Shown here: positions 23,867-31,924 of the stretch, piece after piece | How positions within the stretch are numbered: the first letter of the stretch is position 1 | Layout of the letters: every line of letters begins with the position of its first letter | Source: JAFGSG01 sp964626055 | Lineage (GTDB): Bacteria > Spirochaetota > UBA4802 > JAFGDQ01 | Direction of reading: 5' to 3' | Length of the DNA: 32,744 nucleotides | Assembly (NCBI GenBank): GCA_964626055.1 | Contig: CAZVDF010000037.1 | Location: 1-32,744 of the forward strand | Position numbers and translations under genes: made by a program | The notes under the pieces: generated by a model | Seen by the model: the letters and a program-made list of their open reading frames with translations, nothing else | Databases searched by the model: none | What the model was told of the DNA's origin: nothing

Positions 23867-26263
23867 CTATCTGAGCTTGTATCCTGCCTTATCCAGAGCT
23901 GATACGACTCCTTTCTGAAGCTTATCTATCTGATCCGGCGCAAGAGTGGCGTCCTTTGCATTGAATTTCATTTTAAAAGATACTGATTTCATTCCTTCCG
24001 GTATCGGCGCTCCTTCGTAAACAGAGACTACTTCAATGCTTTTGATGGCCTCTCTGCCGCTTTTTGAAATAATTGATCGTATATCTGCCGCATAGGCATG
24101 CTTGTCCGCCAGAACGGAAATCTCAAACGGGACGTCCGGGAATTTGGAAAGCTCGGCAAAACGTATTTCTTTTTTTTCGGCGTTCATTGCCAGATCGAGA
24201 TTGATATCGAACATTGCCGCCTTGCCTGAAAAGTCGAAATTTTTATACATTTTCGGATGAAGTTCGAATACATGACCGGCCGCAGAACCGGATATTTCAA
24301 TAACAAGTGTTCTCCCCGGATGCATATAGGGTTCCAGTGTTCCCGACGCTGGTTTGCCGTGCAGGTTTTTGATCCTGAGTGCGTCCATCAGCCCCATCGC
24401 TGCGTTTTTAGCATAATAAAAAATATCATCCCCTGCATTCCTCATGTAAAAAACGCCGCAGACTCTTCTTTCTTCTGCGATCAGGTCTTTTGATTTTCTA
24501 TCGTTTTTTTTATATGCGCGTCCGAGTTCAAACATGGCAAATTCGTCCAGGTATCTTTGATTATGCCGTATATTTATAAGCATACTGGGCACCAGGCTGC
24601 GTCTCAGCCTGTCCTGATCCTGCGAGAGAGGATTGCGCAGCCTTAGCTCCATGTCGCTGTTAATGCCGGCTTTGTTTAAAGCATCTTCGCCGGTAAAAGA
24701 GTATCCTGTCGCTTCTGTCATATTGTAATTCGCGGAAAGAACGCTCTTCACAAGCCTCTCGAATCTTCTGGTTTCGTTCACTTCCGGGACTGCGCTTGGA
24801 GTGAGCGGGGCGGACTCCCCTATGTTATCGTAACCGAAAATACGTCCTACTTCCTCTACTATATCGGCTTCGATTGAAACATCCTTTGTAGCCCTGTAAT
24901 GCGGGACTTTAATGTTAAGTTTTTCACCTGAAGCCTCTACCACGAATTCGAGTGATTTCAATATTTCAATTATCCTACCGTCCGGAACGTTTTGCCCCAG
25001 TTTGTGCCTTATGTAGGATGTGGTCGTGCTGACGGAAATTTCTTTTAATTTTTTTGGATAATTATCCACTATTTGCGTTACGGCTTCCGCTTCCGGAATT
25101 ATCTCTTTTATAAGCTCATAGCAGCGGAGAAGCGCGGGCCGCGTAAGTTCGGGAGACTGGGATTTCTCAAAGCGCATGGACGCGTCGCTCGGCAGGTTGT
25201 ACCTGTGCGCGGTCTTTCGTATGTTCACCGGGTTGAAACAGGCCGCTTCGAGCACGATCTCGGTTGTCCCTTCCTCGATCTCGCTGTTGCCCCCTCCCAT
25301 TACCCCGGCGAGGGCGATAGGCCCGTTCCTGTCCGTGATCAGGATGTCCTCCGGACAAAGCGTATGATCGCGTCCGTCGAGCGTGGTCATTTTCTCGCCA
25401 TCTTTTGCCATTCGCACTATTATTTCGTCGCCCGCGAGCTTTTTCCTGTCGAAAGCGTGCATTGGTTCGCCGATCTCGCACATCACGTAGTTTGTTATAT
25501 CCACAATGTTGTTTATCGGCCTCATGCCTATGGCCGTCACCCTTGCCTTTAGCCATTCAGGTGATTCGGCTATCTTTATATTCTTCACAACAAGCCCGGA
25601 ATACCTCGGAGCTCCATCCGGGCAATTTATGGTTATTTTAAGAGTACCAGTGTTTTTGAAAGTTGATTCAAGTTTCTCATTTATGATGTTCTTTCCAGGC
25701 CTTCCGAAAAGTGCCCCTATTTCTCGGGCTATGCCTGTATGGCTCCAGAGGTCAGGTCTGTGCGTTATGGATTTGTTGTCGAGTTCGAGAAGAATGTCTA
25801 CCCAGTCAGGGAAAAGTTCCGCAAGCGTTTTGCCTACCGGCGTGCTTTCGGGGAATATCATTATCCCGGAATGATCTTCCGACAATCCGAGCTCTTTTTC
25901 CGAGCAGAGCATTCCGTTTGATTCTTCACCGCGTATCTTGCTTTTCTTTATTATAAATTCCTCGCTGAATTTAGTGCCTGCCTTCGCGAGAGGGACAATG
26001 TCGCCTGTTTTATGATTCGGCGCTCCGCAGACTACCCGGAGCTTTTCGCCGCCCGTATCGAGATCTACGAGAGTCAGCTTGTCGGCGCCCGGATGCTTTT
26101 TGACACCGAGTATTTTTGCCGTTACGATATTGCCGAAATGCGCGTTCATGTAATGAATGCTTTCTATCTCCGCAGTCGACATCGTAAGCCTGTGGGCGAT
26201 TTCCTCGGCAGATATGCCGCTTATATCCGTAATCTTCGAGATCATGTTAAGTGATATCCACAT
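23867..26263 (-). CDS. pheT: Phenylalanyl-tRNA synthetase beta subunit
   Basis: This 798-residue subunit of the alpha2-beta2 synthetase binds tRNA-Phe and edits mischarged Tyr-tRNA-Phe. It has the full bacterial layout: an N-terminal start MWISLNMISKITDISG, an EMAP-like tRNA-binding domain (about 40-150: VTAKILGVKKHPGADKLTLV, RVVCGAPNHKTGD), the B3/B4 editing domain (about 200-375: ITNYVMCEIGEPMHAFDR, GPIALAGVMGGGNSEIEEGT), B5 (about 400-470), the catalytic-like core (LRNPLSQDQDRLRRSLVPSM) and the C-terminal FDX-ACB fold (FPDVPFEISVLADKHAYAAD to ALDKAGYKLR). GGAG lies eight bases before the ATG. It is downstream of pheS (327-base gap containing palindromic element A). Confidence 0.98.
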   Translation of the reverse strand: MWISLNMISKITDISGISAEEIAHRLTMSTAEIESIHYMNAHFGNIVTAKILGVKKHPGADKLTLVDLDTGGEKLRVVCGAPNHKTGDIVPLAKAGTKFSEEFIIKKSKIRGEESNGMLCSEKELGLSEDHSGIMIFPESTPVGKTLAELFPDWVDILLELDNKSITHRPDLWSHTGIAREIGALFGRPGKNIINEKLESTFKNTGTLKITINCPDGAPRYSGLVVKNIKIAESPEWLKARVTAIGMRPINNIVDITNYVMCEIGEPMHAFDRKKLAGDEIIVRMAKDGEKMTTLDGRDHTLCPEDILITDRNGPIALAGVMGGGNSEIEEGTTEIVLEAACFNPVNIRKTAHRYNLPSDASMRFEKSQSPELTRPALLRCYELIKEIIPEAEAVTQIVDNYPKKLKEISVSTTTSYIRHKLGQNVPDGRIIEILKSLEFVVEASGEKLNIKVPHYRATKDVSIEADIVEEVGRIFGYDNIGESAPLTPSAVPEVNETRRFERLVKSVLSANYNMTEATGYSFTGEDALNKAGINSDMELRLRNPLSQDQDRLRRSLVPSMLINIRHNQRYLDEFAMFELGRAYKKNDRKSKDLIAEERRVCGVFYMRNAGDDIFYYAKNAAMGLMDALRIKNLHGKPASGTLEPYMHPGRTLVIEISGSAAGHVFELHPKMYKNFDFSGKAAMFDINLDLAMNAEKKEIRFAELSKFPDVPFEISVLADKHAYAADIRSIISKSGREAIKSIEVVSVYEGAPIPEGMKSVSFKMKFNAKDATLAPDQIDKLQKGVVSALDKAGYKLR

Positions 26264-26377
26264 AAAAAATACTCCATATGAATTTATAATGACCGTTATA
26301 AATTAATGTTATTCAACGTCATCCCGGCTAAATCAGGGATTTTTTTATAGTCATTTAAAAAATTATATTTTATTTGT
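26264..26377 (-). other. pheT leader region
   Basis: Between element A and pheT the leader holds an 8-bp palindrome ATTTATAA/TTATAAAT (about 26280-26301). On the plus strand there is ATCCC...GGGAT followed by a T-run (about 26322-26347), which would act as a terminator only for plus-strand transcripts entering from the pheT side. I see no T-box and no Phe-rich leader peptide. Confidence 0.3.
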
Positions 26378-26510
26378 TGATAACTAAGGAAGTATTAGAA
26401 AATTTTTGAGGACGCCTTTCAGACCTGATGTAACAGCATCCAGAAGCCAAAAAAACTGACCAGGAAGGTCTGATTCTGCAGAAAATTTTCTAATACTTCC
26501 TTAGTTATCA
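26378..26510. repeat. Palindromic element A (29-bp arms, 75-bp core), between pheS and pheT
   Basis: The left arm 26378-26406 (TGATAACTAAGGAAGTATTA then GAAAATTTT) is the perfect inverse of the right arm 26482-26510. The 75-base core 26407-26481 contains an inner 8-bp stem TCAGACCT (26419-26426) / AGGTCTGA (26466-26473). The reverse complement of this core matches the 75-base core of element B (28734-28808) at about 62 of 75 positions by hand alignment, while the arms of A and B differ except for the inner AAAATTT. No ORF, no T-run. Confidence 0.85.
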
Positions 26511-26590
26511 TTAATCATCTATAAAAGTCTAAAATTTTTAGATGACTTCTGATAATATCCACCGTCGTCTGCCGGAATTAATTTTTTTCA

Positions 26591-27616
26591 TTAGAATTGA
26601 CTTAAAAAACGAAGGTCGCCGCTCTGAAAATAGCGGATATCGTTTATGCCGTAGCGCATCATGACCAGCCGCTCGAGGCCCATGCCGAAAGCGAAGCCGG
26701 ACCATTTATCCGGGTCTATTTTCCCTGCGCGCAGAACATTGGGATGAACGAGACCGCAGCCCAGAAATTCTATCCAGCCGTTGTATTTGCAGACTTTGCA
26801 GCCCTTGCCGCCGCATATCATGCATTTAAAGTCAAGATCGAATCCCGGTTCCACGAACGGATAATAAGAAGGCCGCAGCCTTACGGTCACATCTTTTTTA
26901 AATATCGCAGACAGGCATTCTTTCATTATATATATCAGGTTTGAGACGGAAATATCAGTATCAACCATCATTCCTTCTATTTGAGTGAACGTATGTTCAT
27001 GGGAAGCATCGACAGCCTCATAGCGGAAGACGCGTCCCGGTCCTACCATCTTGAACGGCGGTTTATGTTTTTCCATAGCGCGGATCTGTATGGCCGATGT
27101 CTGAGTACGCAAAAGATTGCCGTCTTCCGTCCAGAACGTATCCTGCATATCGCGCGCCGGATGATGTTTGGGAATATTGAGCGCTTCAAAATTATAGTGT
27201 TCTATTTCGGCTTCCGGGCCGTCTATTATCATAAAACCCATGGAAGTGAAAATATCTTCTACCTCATATTGCACCCGGGATAGTATGTGCATGTGTCCGG
27301 GTATGGGAAAGAGGTTCGGCCTGTCGAAAGTGACATCAAGCCATTCATCCTTCGAAAGCTGTTCCGGAGATACCTCTGAAAGCTTTGATTTTTTTTCTTC
27401 TATTCCGGCTTCTATAATTTTTTTAATTTCATTGGAACGTTTTCCGATTATGCCTTTATCCTGCGGCGGGAGGCTGCCCAGCGATCTTAAGATAGCGGTC
27501 AGTTCGCTTTTCCTGCCGAGAATATTAACGCGGATGTTCTCGATGTCTTCGGATCTTTTTGCGCTTTCTATTTCGGAAAGCGCTGTCTTTAAAATGTTTT
27601 CTAATTTTTCTTTCAT
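26591..27616 (-). CDS. pheS: Phenylalanyl-tRNA synthetase alpha subunit
   Basis: This is the catalytic class II subunit, charging tRNA with Phe. From ATG 27616 it has 341 residues, the usual length; the frame can be extended to a TTG at 27628 (MYRAMKEK...), but the ATG fits family starts better. Features: an N-terminal coiled coil (about 1-85), motif 1 region GHMHILSRVQYEVEDIFTSM, GPEAEIEHYNFEALNIPKHH, PARDMQDTFW, TQTSAIQIRAM, motif 2 FRYEAVDASHEHTFTQIEG, the zinc-type CMICGGKGCKVCKYNGWIEF followed by LGCGLVHP, and motif 3 GFAFGMGLERLVMMRYGIND. All class II elements are present. It lies between birA and pheT on one strand, with long palindromes in both intergenic gaps. Confidence 0.98.
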   Translation of the reverse strand: MKEKLENILKTALSEIESAKRSEDIENIRVNILGRKSELTAILRSLGSLPPQDKGIIGKRSNEIKKIIEAGIEEKKSKLSEVSPEQLSKDEWLDVTFDRPNLFPIPGHMHILSRVQYEVEDIFTSMGFMIIDGPEAEIEHYNFEALNIPKHHPARDMQDTFWTEDGNLLRTQTSAIQIRAMEKHKPPFKMVGPGRVFRYEAVDASHEHTFTQIEGMMVDTDISVSNLIYIMKECLSAIFKKDVTVRLRPSYYPFVEPGFDLDFKCMICGGKGCKVCKYNGWIEFLGCGLVHPNVLRAGKIDPDKWSGFAFGMGLERLVMMRYGINDIRYFQSGDLRFLSQF

Positions 27617-27752
27617 AGCCCTGTACAAAAATTCCGTGCGAAATTTATAATGATTGCATGCAGTACAAAAAAGATTGAATGACCCAAAAAGTCAAGGAAA
27701 TTTGCTCTAATAATCGGATCATGATCGATTTTATAATTTATACTCATAAACG

Positions 27753-27873
27753 ATTAAAATCCGAAACATTATAATATCTATGGAGTAGGTGACAGGAAGT
27801 CACCGGAACAGCGTAAAACACGATGTTTTTTACGCTGTTCCGTAATAGATATTATAATGTTTCGGATTTTAAT
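27753..27873. repeat. Palindromic element C (29-bp arms, 63-bp core), between birA and pheS
   Basis: The arms at 27753-27781 and 27845-27873 (beginning ATTAAAATCCGAAACATTAT) are perfect inverse copies of 29 bases; the right arm covers the birA stop codon. The 63-base core differs from that of A and B and holds two nested hairpins: GGTGAC/GTCACC (27788-27793, 27799-27804) and a 14-bp stem GGAACAGCGTAAAA/TTTTACGCTGTTCC (27805-27818, 27828-27841). The whole unit would form a three-way DNA or RNA structure. No coding capacity. Confidence 0.85.
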
Positions 27874-28669
27874 TTTTTATTCTCAAAGAGACATCTCCGC
27901 AAAGGATATTTTTTTTCTCTCCGTCGTTTTTTATTAAAATTAGAGAGCCATCTGCATCAATGGAATCGGCAATGCCTTCTTCGCTGTATCCCCCGGAAAA
28001 CACAATTACGGATTTGCCTTTGACCAGGGAGTATCTGTTCCATTCCTTCCTTATTATATCGATTTTACCTTTTTTCAGCAGGATATATTGCTTATCCATT
28101 TCCTCTAAAATCGATTTTAAAAGTATATCTCTTGCTATTATTTTTTTCGTTTCTTTAAATAGGCTTGTCGCCACTTCTTTAATATCATTATGACGATCCG
28201 GATCCAGGTTTACGTTCAAACCGATACCTACTATTGCATAATTTATTATTTCTCGCCTTGCATTTAATTCAGTCAGTATCCCGGCCAATTTTTTATTTCC
28301 GCAGTAGATGTCGTTCGGCCATTTTATTTTTGTTTTTAAACCGGTTGCTTTTTTAATCGCTTTCACGATTGCGATGGATGCGATCATAGTTAAATTAAAT
28401 ATTCCGGGAAGCGGAAGGGCAGGGCGAAATATCAGCGACATGAGAATGTTCTCGTTCGGGCCGGAGAGCCAGCTGCGGCTGAGCCTCCCTCTTCCTTTTG
28501 TTTGTTCCTCGGCAATTACCAGGGTGCCTTCGGCTGCCCCGTTTTCGGCGAGCTTTTTTGCTTCTTTATTCGTGGATTCCGTTTTTTCTAAATAAACTAT
28601 ATCGAGGCCGATAAAGGAAGATTTCAGCCGGTTTTTTATTTCAGCAGGATTTATTTTTTCCGGTAACAT
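27869..28669 (-). CDS. birA: Biotin-protein ligase (monofunctional)
   Basis: The 266-residue enzyme forms biotinyl-AMP and transfers biotin to carrier proteins such as the acetyl-CoA carboxylase BCCP. The catalytic domain shows VYLEKTESTNKEAKKLAENG, then EEQTKGRGRLSRSWLS (the biotin/ATP-binding GRGRLSRSW loop), NILMSLIFRP, KIKWPNDIYCGNKKLAGILT and VGIGLNVN. The C-terminal small domain (about 215-265) follows. It lacks the N-terminal winged helix of bifunctional BirA repressors, so it should not regulate transcription. It is the first gene of a minus-strand birA-pheS-pheT series; element B lies 33 bases upstream of its ATG and element C overlaps its stop. No clear ribosome-binding site. Confidence 0.95.
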   Translation of the reverse strand: MLPEKINPAEIKNRLKSSFIGLDIVYLEKTESTNKEAKKLAENGAAEGTLVIAEEQTKGRGRLSRSWLSGPNENILMSLIFRPALPLPGIFNLTMIASIAIVKAIKKATGLKTKIKWPNDIYCGNKKLAGILTELNARREIINYAIVGIGLNVNLDPDRHNDIKEVATSLFKETKKIIARDILLKSILEEMDKQYILLKKGKIDIIRKEWNRYSLVKGKSVIVFSGGYSEEGIADSIDADGSLILIKNDGEKKNILCGDVSLRIKN

Positions 28670-28702
28670 AAGTTTATTGTTTTATTAGAAGTTATTTTAA
28701 AA

Positions 28703-28839
28703 TTTAATAAATGGAAATACACTACAAAATTTACTCCGGAATCAGACCTTCCGGGTCAGCTTTTCATGTTTCTGAACGCAATTGCATCAGGTCTGAAAGG
28801 CGTCCTCATAAATTTTGTAGTGTATTTCCATTTATTAAA
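28703..28839. repeat. Palindromic element B (31-bp arms, 75-bp core), upstream of birA
   Basis: The arms at 28703-28733 and 28809-28839 (starting TTTAATAAATGGAAATACAC) are perfect inverse copies of 31 bases. The core 28734-28808 is 75 bases, the same length as the core of element A, and matches its reverse complement at about 62 of 75 positions, with the last 24 almost invariant (CATCAGGTCTGAAAGGCGTC then CTCA). The inner stem TCAGACCT/AGGTCTGA (28742-28749, 28789-28796) is kept in both. Relative to birA-pheS-pheT transcription, A and B point in opposite directions. Confidence 0.85.
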
Positions 28840-28949
28840 AATAGTCCATATAATTTATATTTTTGAGATGGGGTGTGGTTTTTTCACGGCTTTATGTCAG
28901 GATTTTGCATTTTTTTAAATTGAATATATGGGTGTTATATAAAAATTAC

Positions 28950-28978
28950 TTGTCAATGGTTTTTCCGGTAATTATATT
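28950..28978 (+). promoter_or_regulatory. Candidate sigma-70-type promoter of the 29017 gene
   Basis: TTGTCA (28950-28955) and TATATT (28973-28978) are spaced by 17 bases. Transcription would begin near 28985, about 30 bases before the ATG at 29017. Together with element B and the AT-rich DNA around 28840-28950, this fills the 347-base gap between birA and the next gene. Confidence 0.45.
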
Positions 28979-29016
28979 TTAAAGCAGTCTATAATTATTC
29001 CCCGGGCGATTATTCC

Positions 29017-29385
29017 ATGATGCATGAAACAAAAAGCGTACGCCAGATAAAAGGAGAGCCGCTTCGCAGATGGTTCTGGAGCAATTATTTTGATCTGATC
29101 GTATGGGTCGATGAGAAGAACGATCTTATAGGATTCCAGCTGTGCTACGATAAAGATAAAGATCAAAGAGTCCTGACATGGAAGAGAGATTCAGGATATT
29201 CGCATGACAGGATCGATGACGGGGAAAACAATCCCGGAAGGTATAAATCGACACCCGTACTTGCCGCCGACGGGATTTTTGAAGAAAAGAAAATCGCCGC
29301 CTTGTTCAGGGAGGAAAGCGGCGGGATAGACAAAGAAATATCGGATTTTGTTTATACTAAAATCCGGGAGTACGGGATCAGTTAG
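29017..29385 (+). CDS. Conserved hypothetical protein (small, soluble)
   Basis: The 122-residue product reads MMHETKSVRQIKGEPLRRWF, then DLIVWVDEKNDLIGFQLCYD, KDQRVLTWKRDSGYSHDRID, DGENNPGRYKSTPVLAADGI and a helical end. I recognise this pattern (a short acidic-basic beta protein with 'RRWF...DLIVW...GFQLCYD...GYSHxRIDDGE...PGRYK') as a conserved hypothetical family in several diderm phyla, with no known function. No signal peptide, metal motif or nucleotide motif. A promoter-like pair lies about 40-65 bases upstream. The end overlaps the convergent radical SAM gene by eight bases, the two stops being interleaved. Confidence 0.8.
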   Translation: MMHETKSVRQIKGEPLRRWFWSNYFDLIVWVDEKNDLIGFQLCYDKDKDQRVLTWKRDSGYSHDRIDDGENNPGRYKSTPVLAADGIFEEKKIAALFREESGGIDKEISDFVYTKIREYGIS

Positions 29386-30916
29386 CGCTTACTTCGTCTT
29401 TAAGTTTTTGCCACGAGGCGTTGTTCGCGAAATCATAATAATGGCAGTATTGCGATAAAAGAGTGATGGATTTCTTGATCATTCTGGGATGTATCTTCCG
29501 CGATTTATTGATCAGCCTGAAGAACATTTTAATTACGGGGACAGGTTCTTTTAAAATATAATATTTCAGGATATGGAAGAATTTAGATAGCTTGGACATA
29601 TTGGTCTTTGAGCTCTTGTAAAGACCGGTAAAATATTTAATATTATTCATCCAGTCAAGAGAGCGCCTCTCAAAATTTTCCGGTTCGTATAAATTTTTAA
29701 AAAGTTTCCTATGGCTTGAAATAAGCTCGTGCAGCGACATTGATACGGGTTTAATATTTGTGGAAAAATGCCATAAACCCTGAAAATTTTCGTTGATTCT
29801 TTTTAACTTTTTCATTCTGCTGTAAAGCGCCGTATTTTCCGGAGCGTTCAAAATGCTGATTGAAGCAATCGGGCTTGCCGTCTTGTCGAGAAATTCTTCA
29901 AGTTCCCTGAATGTTGATCTGTCATCATTATCAAATCCGACAATGAGACCCACGAAAGGTATTATCCCATAGCTGGATATTTTGGCTACAGCTTCAGCCG
30001 GATTGAACTGGAATATGTGGCCCTTGTTTATTTCATCCAGGCATTTTTCCCTTATGCTTTCGACTCCGAGGAAAATTACCGAGAAACGCGCGTCTGCAAG
30101 AAGTTTAAGAATTTCTTCATCGTTGCTGATCCTGATGGTGGCCTGCGCTGCAAATGAAAGGGGTACGGGCAGGGTAGTGTTGAGCTTAATTATTTCCGTG
30201 AGCAGCTCTATAGTAAACGATTTTTTTACAAAAAAATTATCTTCGGAAAAAAAGATTGTCTCTGCGCCTGCGTCCCAGGCATTTTGTATCTCCGTCATTA
30301 TTTGTTTAATCGATTTTGTCCGGTATTTGTGGCCCACCAGTTTAACCGCGTCGCAAAAGTCGCAGTTGTTGGGACAGCCTCTGCTGGTCTGTACCGTAAA
30401 ATAAAGATAATCCTTCCCTTTGATAAACGACCAGTCCGGAGCGGGACTGTCTTTCATATCGATATGCTCTTTCTGAACGTAAAGAGCTTTTGCTTTCCCG
30501 TTTATCCACTCTTTTAAAAATTGCGGCCATGTATATTCGGCTTCAAATAAAAAAAGATGATCCGCCAGTTCCCTCGCGTGTTTTCTGTTAAGCGTTGCGA
30601 AAGTGCCGCCGAGAGCCACCGGGATATTCCGTTTTCTGAACTCGCCGCATATTTCACTTATGCGTTGCGAGTGAAGGGTGTATCCCGTAACTGCGGCAAG
30701 ATCGCATTCCGTATCCCAGTCGATTTTTGAAATATTTTCATCGCAATAAATATATTCGATATCGAGCTCTTCCGGCGTTAGCGAGATCAGGGTGGCCAGC
30801 GCGGCATTGGGCATAAGAGATTTTGCGCCGACTGCCTTTACGGAACTCTGCATTGTCCAGAAATTATCCGGATTGAGAGGATTTATCAGATATATGCGCT
30901 TTCTTTTTTTAACCAT
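29378..30916 (-). CDS. B12-binding-domain-type radical SAM protein
   Basis: The 512-residue protein has an N-terminal Rossmann-like domain (about 1-140) of the cobalamin-binding sort, with NIPVALGGTFATLNRKHARE, but no D-x-H-x-x-G ligand, so base-off B12 binding is doubtful. The radical SAM core (about 170-390) has the [4Fe-4S]/SAM motif GCPNNCDFC (Cys181, 185, 188), then GAETIFFSEDNFF, FAAQATIRIS, FLGVESI and VGLIVGFDNDD. The C-terminal about 120 residues (LYEPENFERRSLDWM and on) resemble the DUF4070 extension of this subgroup. Such enzymes methylate or rearrange lipids, hopanoids, bacteriochlorophyll or natural products; the substrate here is unknown. It stands alone on its strand. Confidence 0.9.
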   Translation of the reverse strand: MVKKRKRIYLINPLNPDNFWTMQSSVKAVGAKSLMPNAALATLISLTPEELDIEYIYCDENISKIDWDTECDLAAVTGYTLHSQRISEICGEFRKRNIPVALGGTFATLNRKHARELADHLFLFEAEYTWPQFLKEWINGKAKALYVQKEHIDMKDSPAPDWSFIKGKDYLYFTVQTSRGCPNNCDFCDAVKLVGHKYRTKSIKQIMTEIQNAWDAGAETIFFSEDNFFVKKSFTIELLTEIIKLNTTLPVPLSFAAQATIRISNDEEILKLLADARFSVIFLGVESIREKCLDEINKGHIFQFNPAEAVAKISSYGIIPFVGLIVGFDNDDRSTFRELEEFLDKTASPIASISILNAPENTALYSRMKKLKRINENFQGLWHFSTNIKPVSMSLHELISSHRKLFKNLYEPENFERRSLDWMNNIKYFTGLYKSSKTNMSKLSKFFHILKYYILKEPVPVIKMFFRLINKSRKIHPRMIKKSITLLSQYCHYYDFANNASWQKLKDEVSAN

Positions 30917-31007
30917 ATAATTTGATCGCTATTCCGTTATTGTCAATAATCAATTGCATTAAAACATCCAGATATCTTCTGCATGATGTTCCAGCAAATA
31001 ATTCAGG

Positions 31008-31673
31008 CTATATGAACGAAAAATACTGGCTTATGATATAATCAAAGTTCTTTTTGACTTCATTTTTTCCCCTGATAAAGCCCATATGTCCGGGAAGCAG
31101 GATATCAATATCAAGTTTGGACATCTCTTTAATGCTTTTTTTCAGAAGCTCGCCGTTCCCTCCCGGGAAGTCAACACGTCCGACGCTGCTCTCAAAGATC
31201 AGGTCCCCGCAAACAAGCGTTTTCTTCTCCGGCCAGTAAACGCAGACCGAATTCGGGGAGTGCCCGGGTGTAATAAAGATATCGAGTTCCGTATCTCCGA
31301 TTTTCCATTTGCCTTCATTTAAATCGGTATCGAAGTTAACTTCCGGCATTTGCATTCCCATCATTTGATAGAACATAGGGCTTGTTTTTTTTACAAAATC
31401 TTTTTCGTCTTTATGAATCGCGATAGGTATATTTTTTTTCATGAAATACGCGCTGCCTTCATAATGATCCGGATGGCCGTGGGTATTTACCACATATTTT
31501 ATGTCCGTTTCATTAATCCCGTCCTTTTTCATTTCCATGATTCTTACATCGACATAATTATTTAAACCCGGGTCGAATAGAATATTCAGCGGTTCGCCGA
31601 AGTAATACATATTGGAGTTGTTTTCGAACATGCTTCGCCAGATATATGCATAAACTCCGTCAATAATTTTCAT
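31008..31673 (-). CDS. Metallo-beta-lactamase-fold hydrolase
   Basis: The 221-residue protein has the MBL dinuclear metal site: NTHGHPDHYEG (His65, His67, Asp69, His70), His138 in TPGHSPNS, Asp157 in CGDLIFESSVGRVDFPGG, and His196 in LPGHM. The GDLIF...GR-D-F-P-G-G pattern is that of glyoxalase II-like/RNase-Z-unrelated hydrolases, so a thioester or related hydrolase is likely. Length is near the minimum for the fold, without extra domains. GGAAGG lies about ten bases before the ATG. It is separate from its neighbours; no operon partner seen. Confidence 0.9.
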   Translation of the reverse strand: MKIIDGVYAYIWRSMFENNSNMYYFGEPLNILFDPGLNNYVDVRIMEMKKDGINETDIKYVVNTHGHPDHYEGSAYFMKKNIPIAIHKDEKDFVKKTSPMFYQMMGMQMPEVNFDTDLNEGKWKIGDTELDIFITPGHSPNSVCVYWPEKKTLVCGDLIFESSVGRVDFPGGNGELLKKSIKEMSKLDIDILLPGHMGFIRGKNEVKKNFDYIISQYFSFI

Positions 31674-31924
31674 AATATTGTTTCCTTCCAGTCATTATTG
31701 TAATAATTTTTGATATAACTTATTTGGTAACTGCCTGTATGCTATTGCGCGCGGAAAAAACAGATTGCATGACCGCGGATGGTAAAGTATACACCAGATA
31801 CTTCATAAATTATGTTGGAGGCATTGTAGATTTTCTATGTTATAGAAGCAATAAATTTTCTGGTTGCAAACTTATTAAAAAAGATTTAGAATAAATCTCA
31901 ATAATTAAATTAAGAAGCAAAGCC

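Noticed and set aside
27617..27628. TTG start for pheS
   Set aside because: ATG 27616 gives the family's usual length and start; the TTG lacks a ribosome-binding site.
27629..27868. T-box leader before pheS
   Set aside because: No T-box sequence (TGGNACCGCG-like) in the pheS leader; the structure there is element C.
26378..28839. Palindromes A-C as assembly or amplification chimeras
   Set aside because: Amplification hairpins normally end a contig or invert all following sequence; here the gene order continues intact on both sides of three separate palindromes, and two cores are homologous. Raw reads would still be needed to be certain.
26378..28839. Palindromes A-C as intrinsic terminators or integron attC sites
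   Set aside because: No T-run follows the arms, arms are AT-rich and perfectly paired over about 30 bp, and the attC core-site pattern with a neighbouring integrase is absent.
31739..31894. 51-codon plus-strand ORF (MLLRAEKTDCMTADG...) before the DUF3047 gene
   Set aside because: No ribosome-binding site, no recognisable pattern, in AT-rich intergenic DNA; most likely chance.
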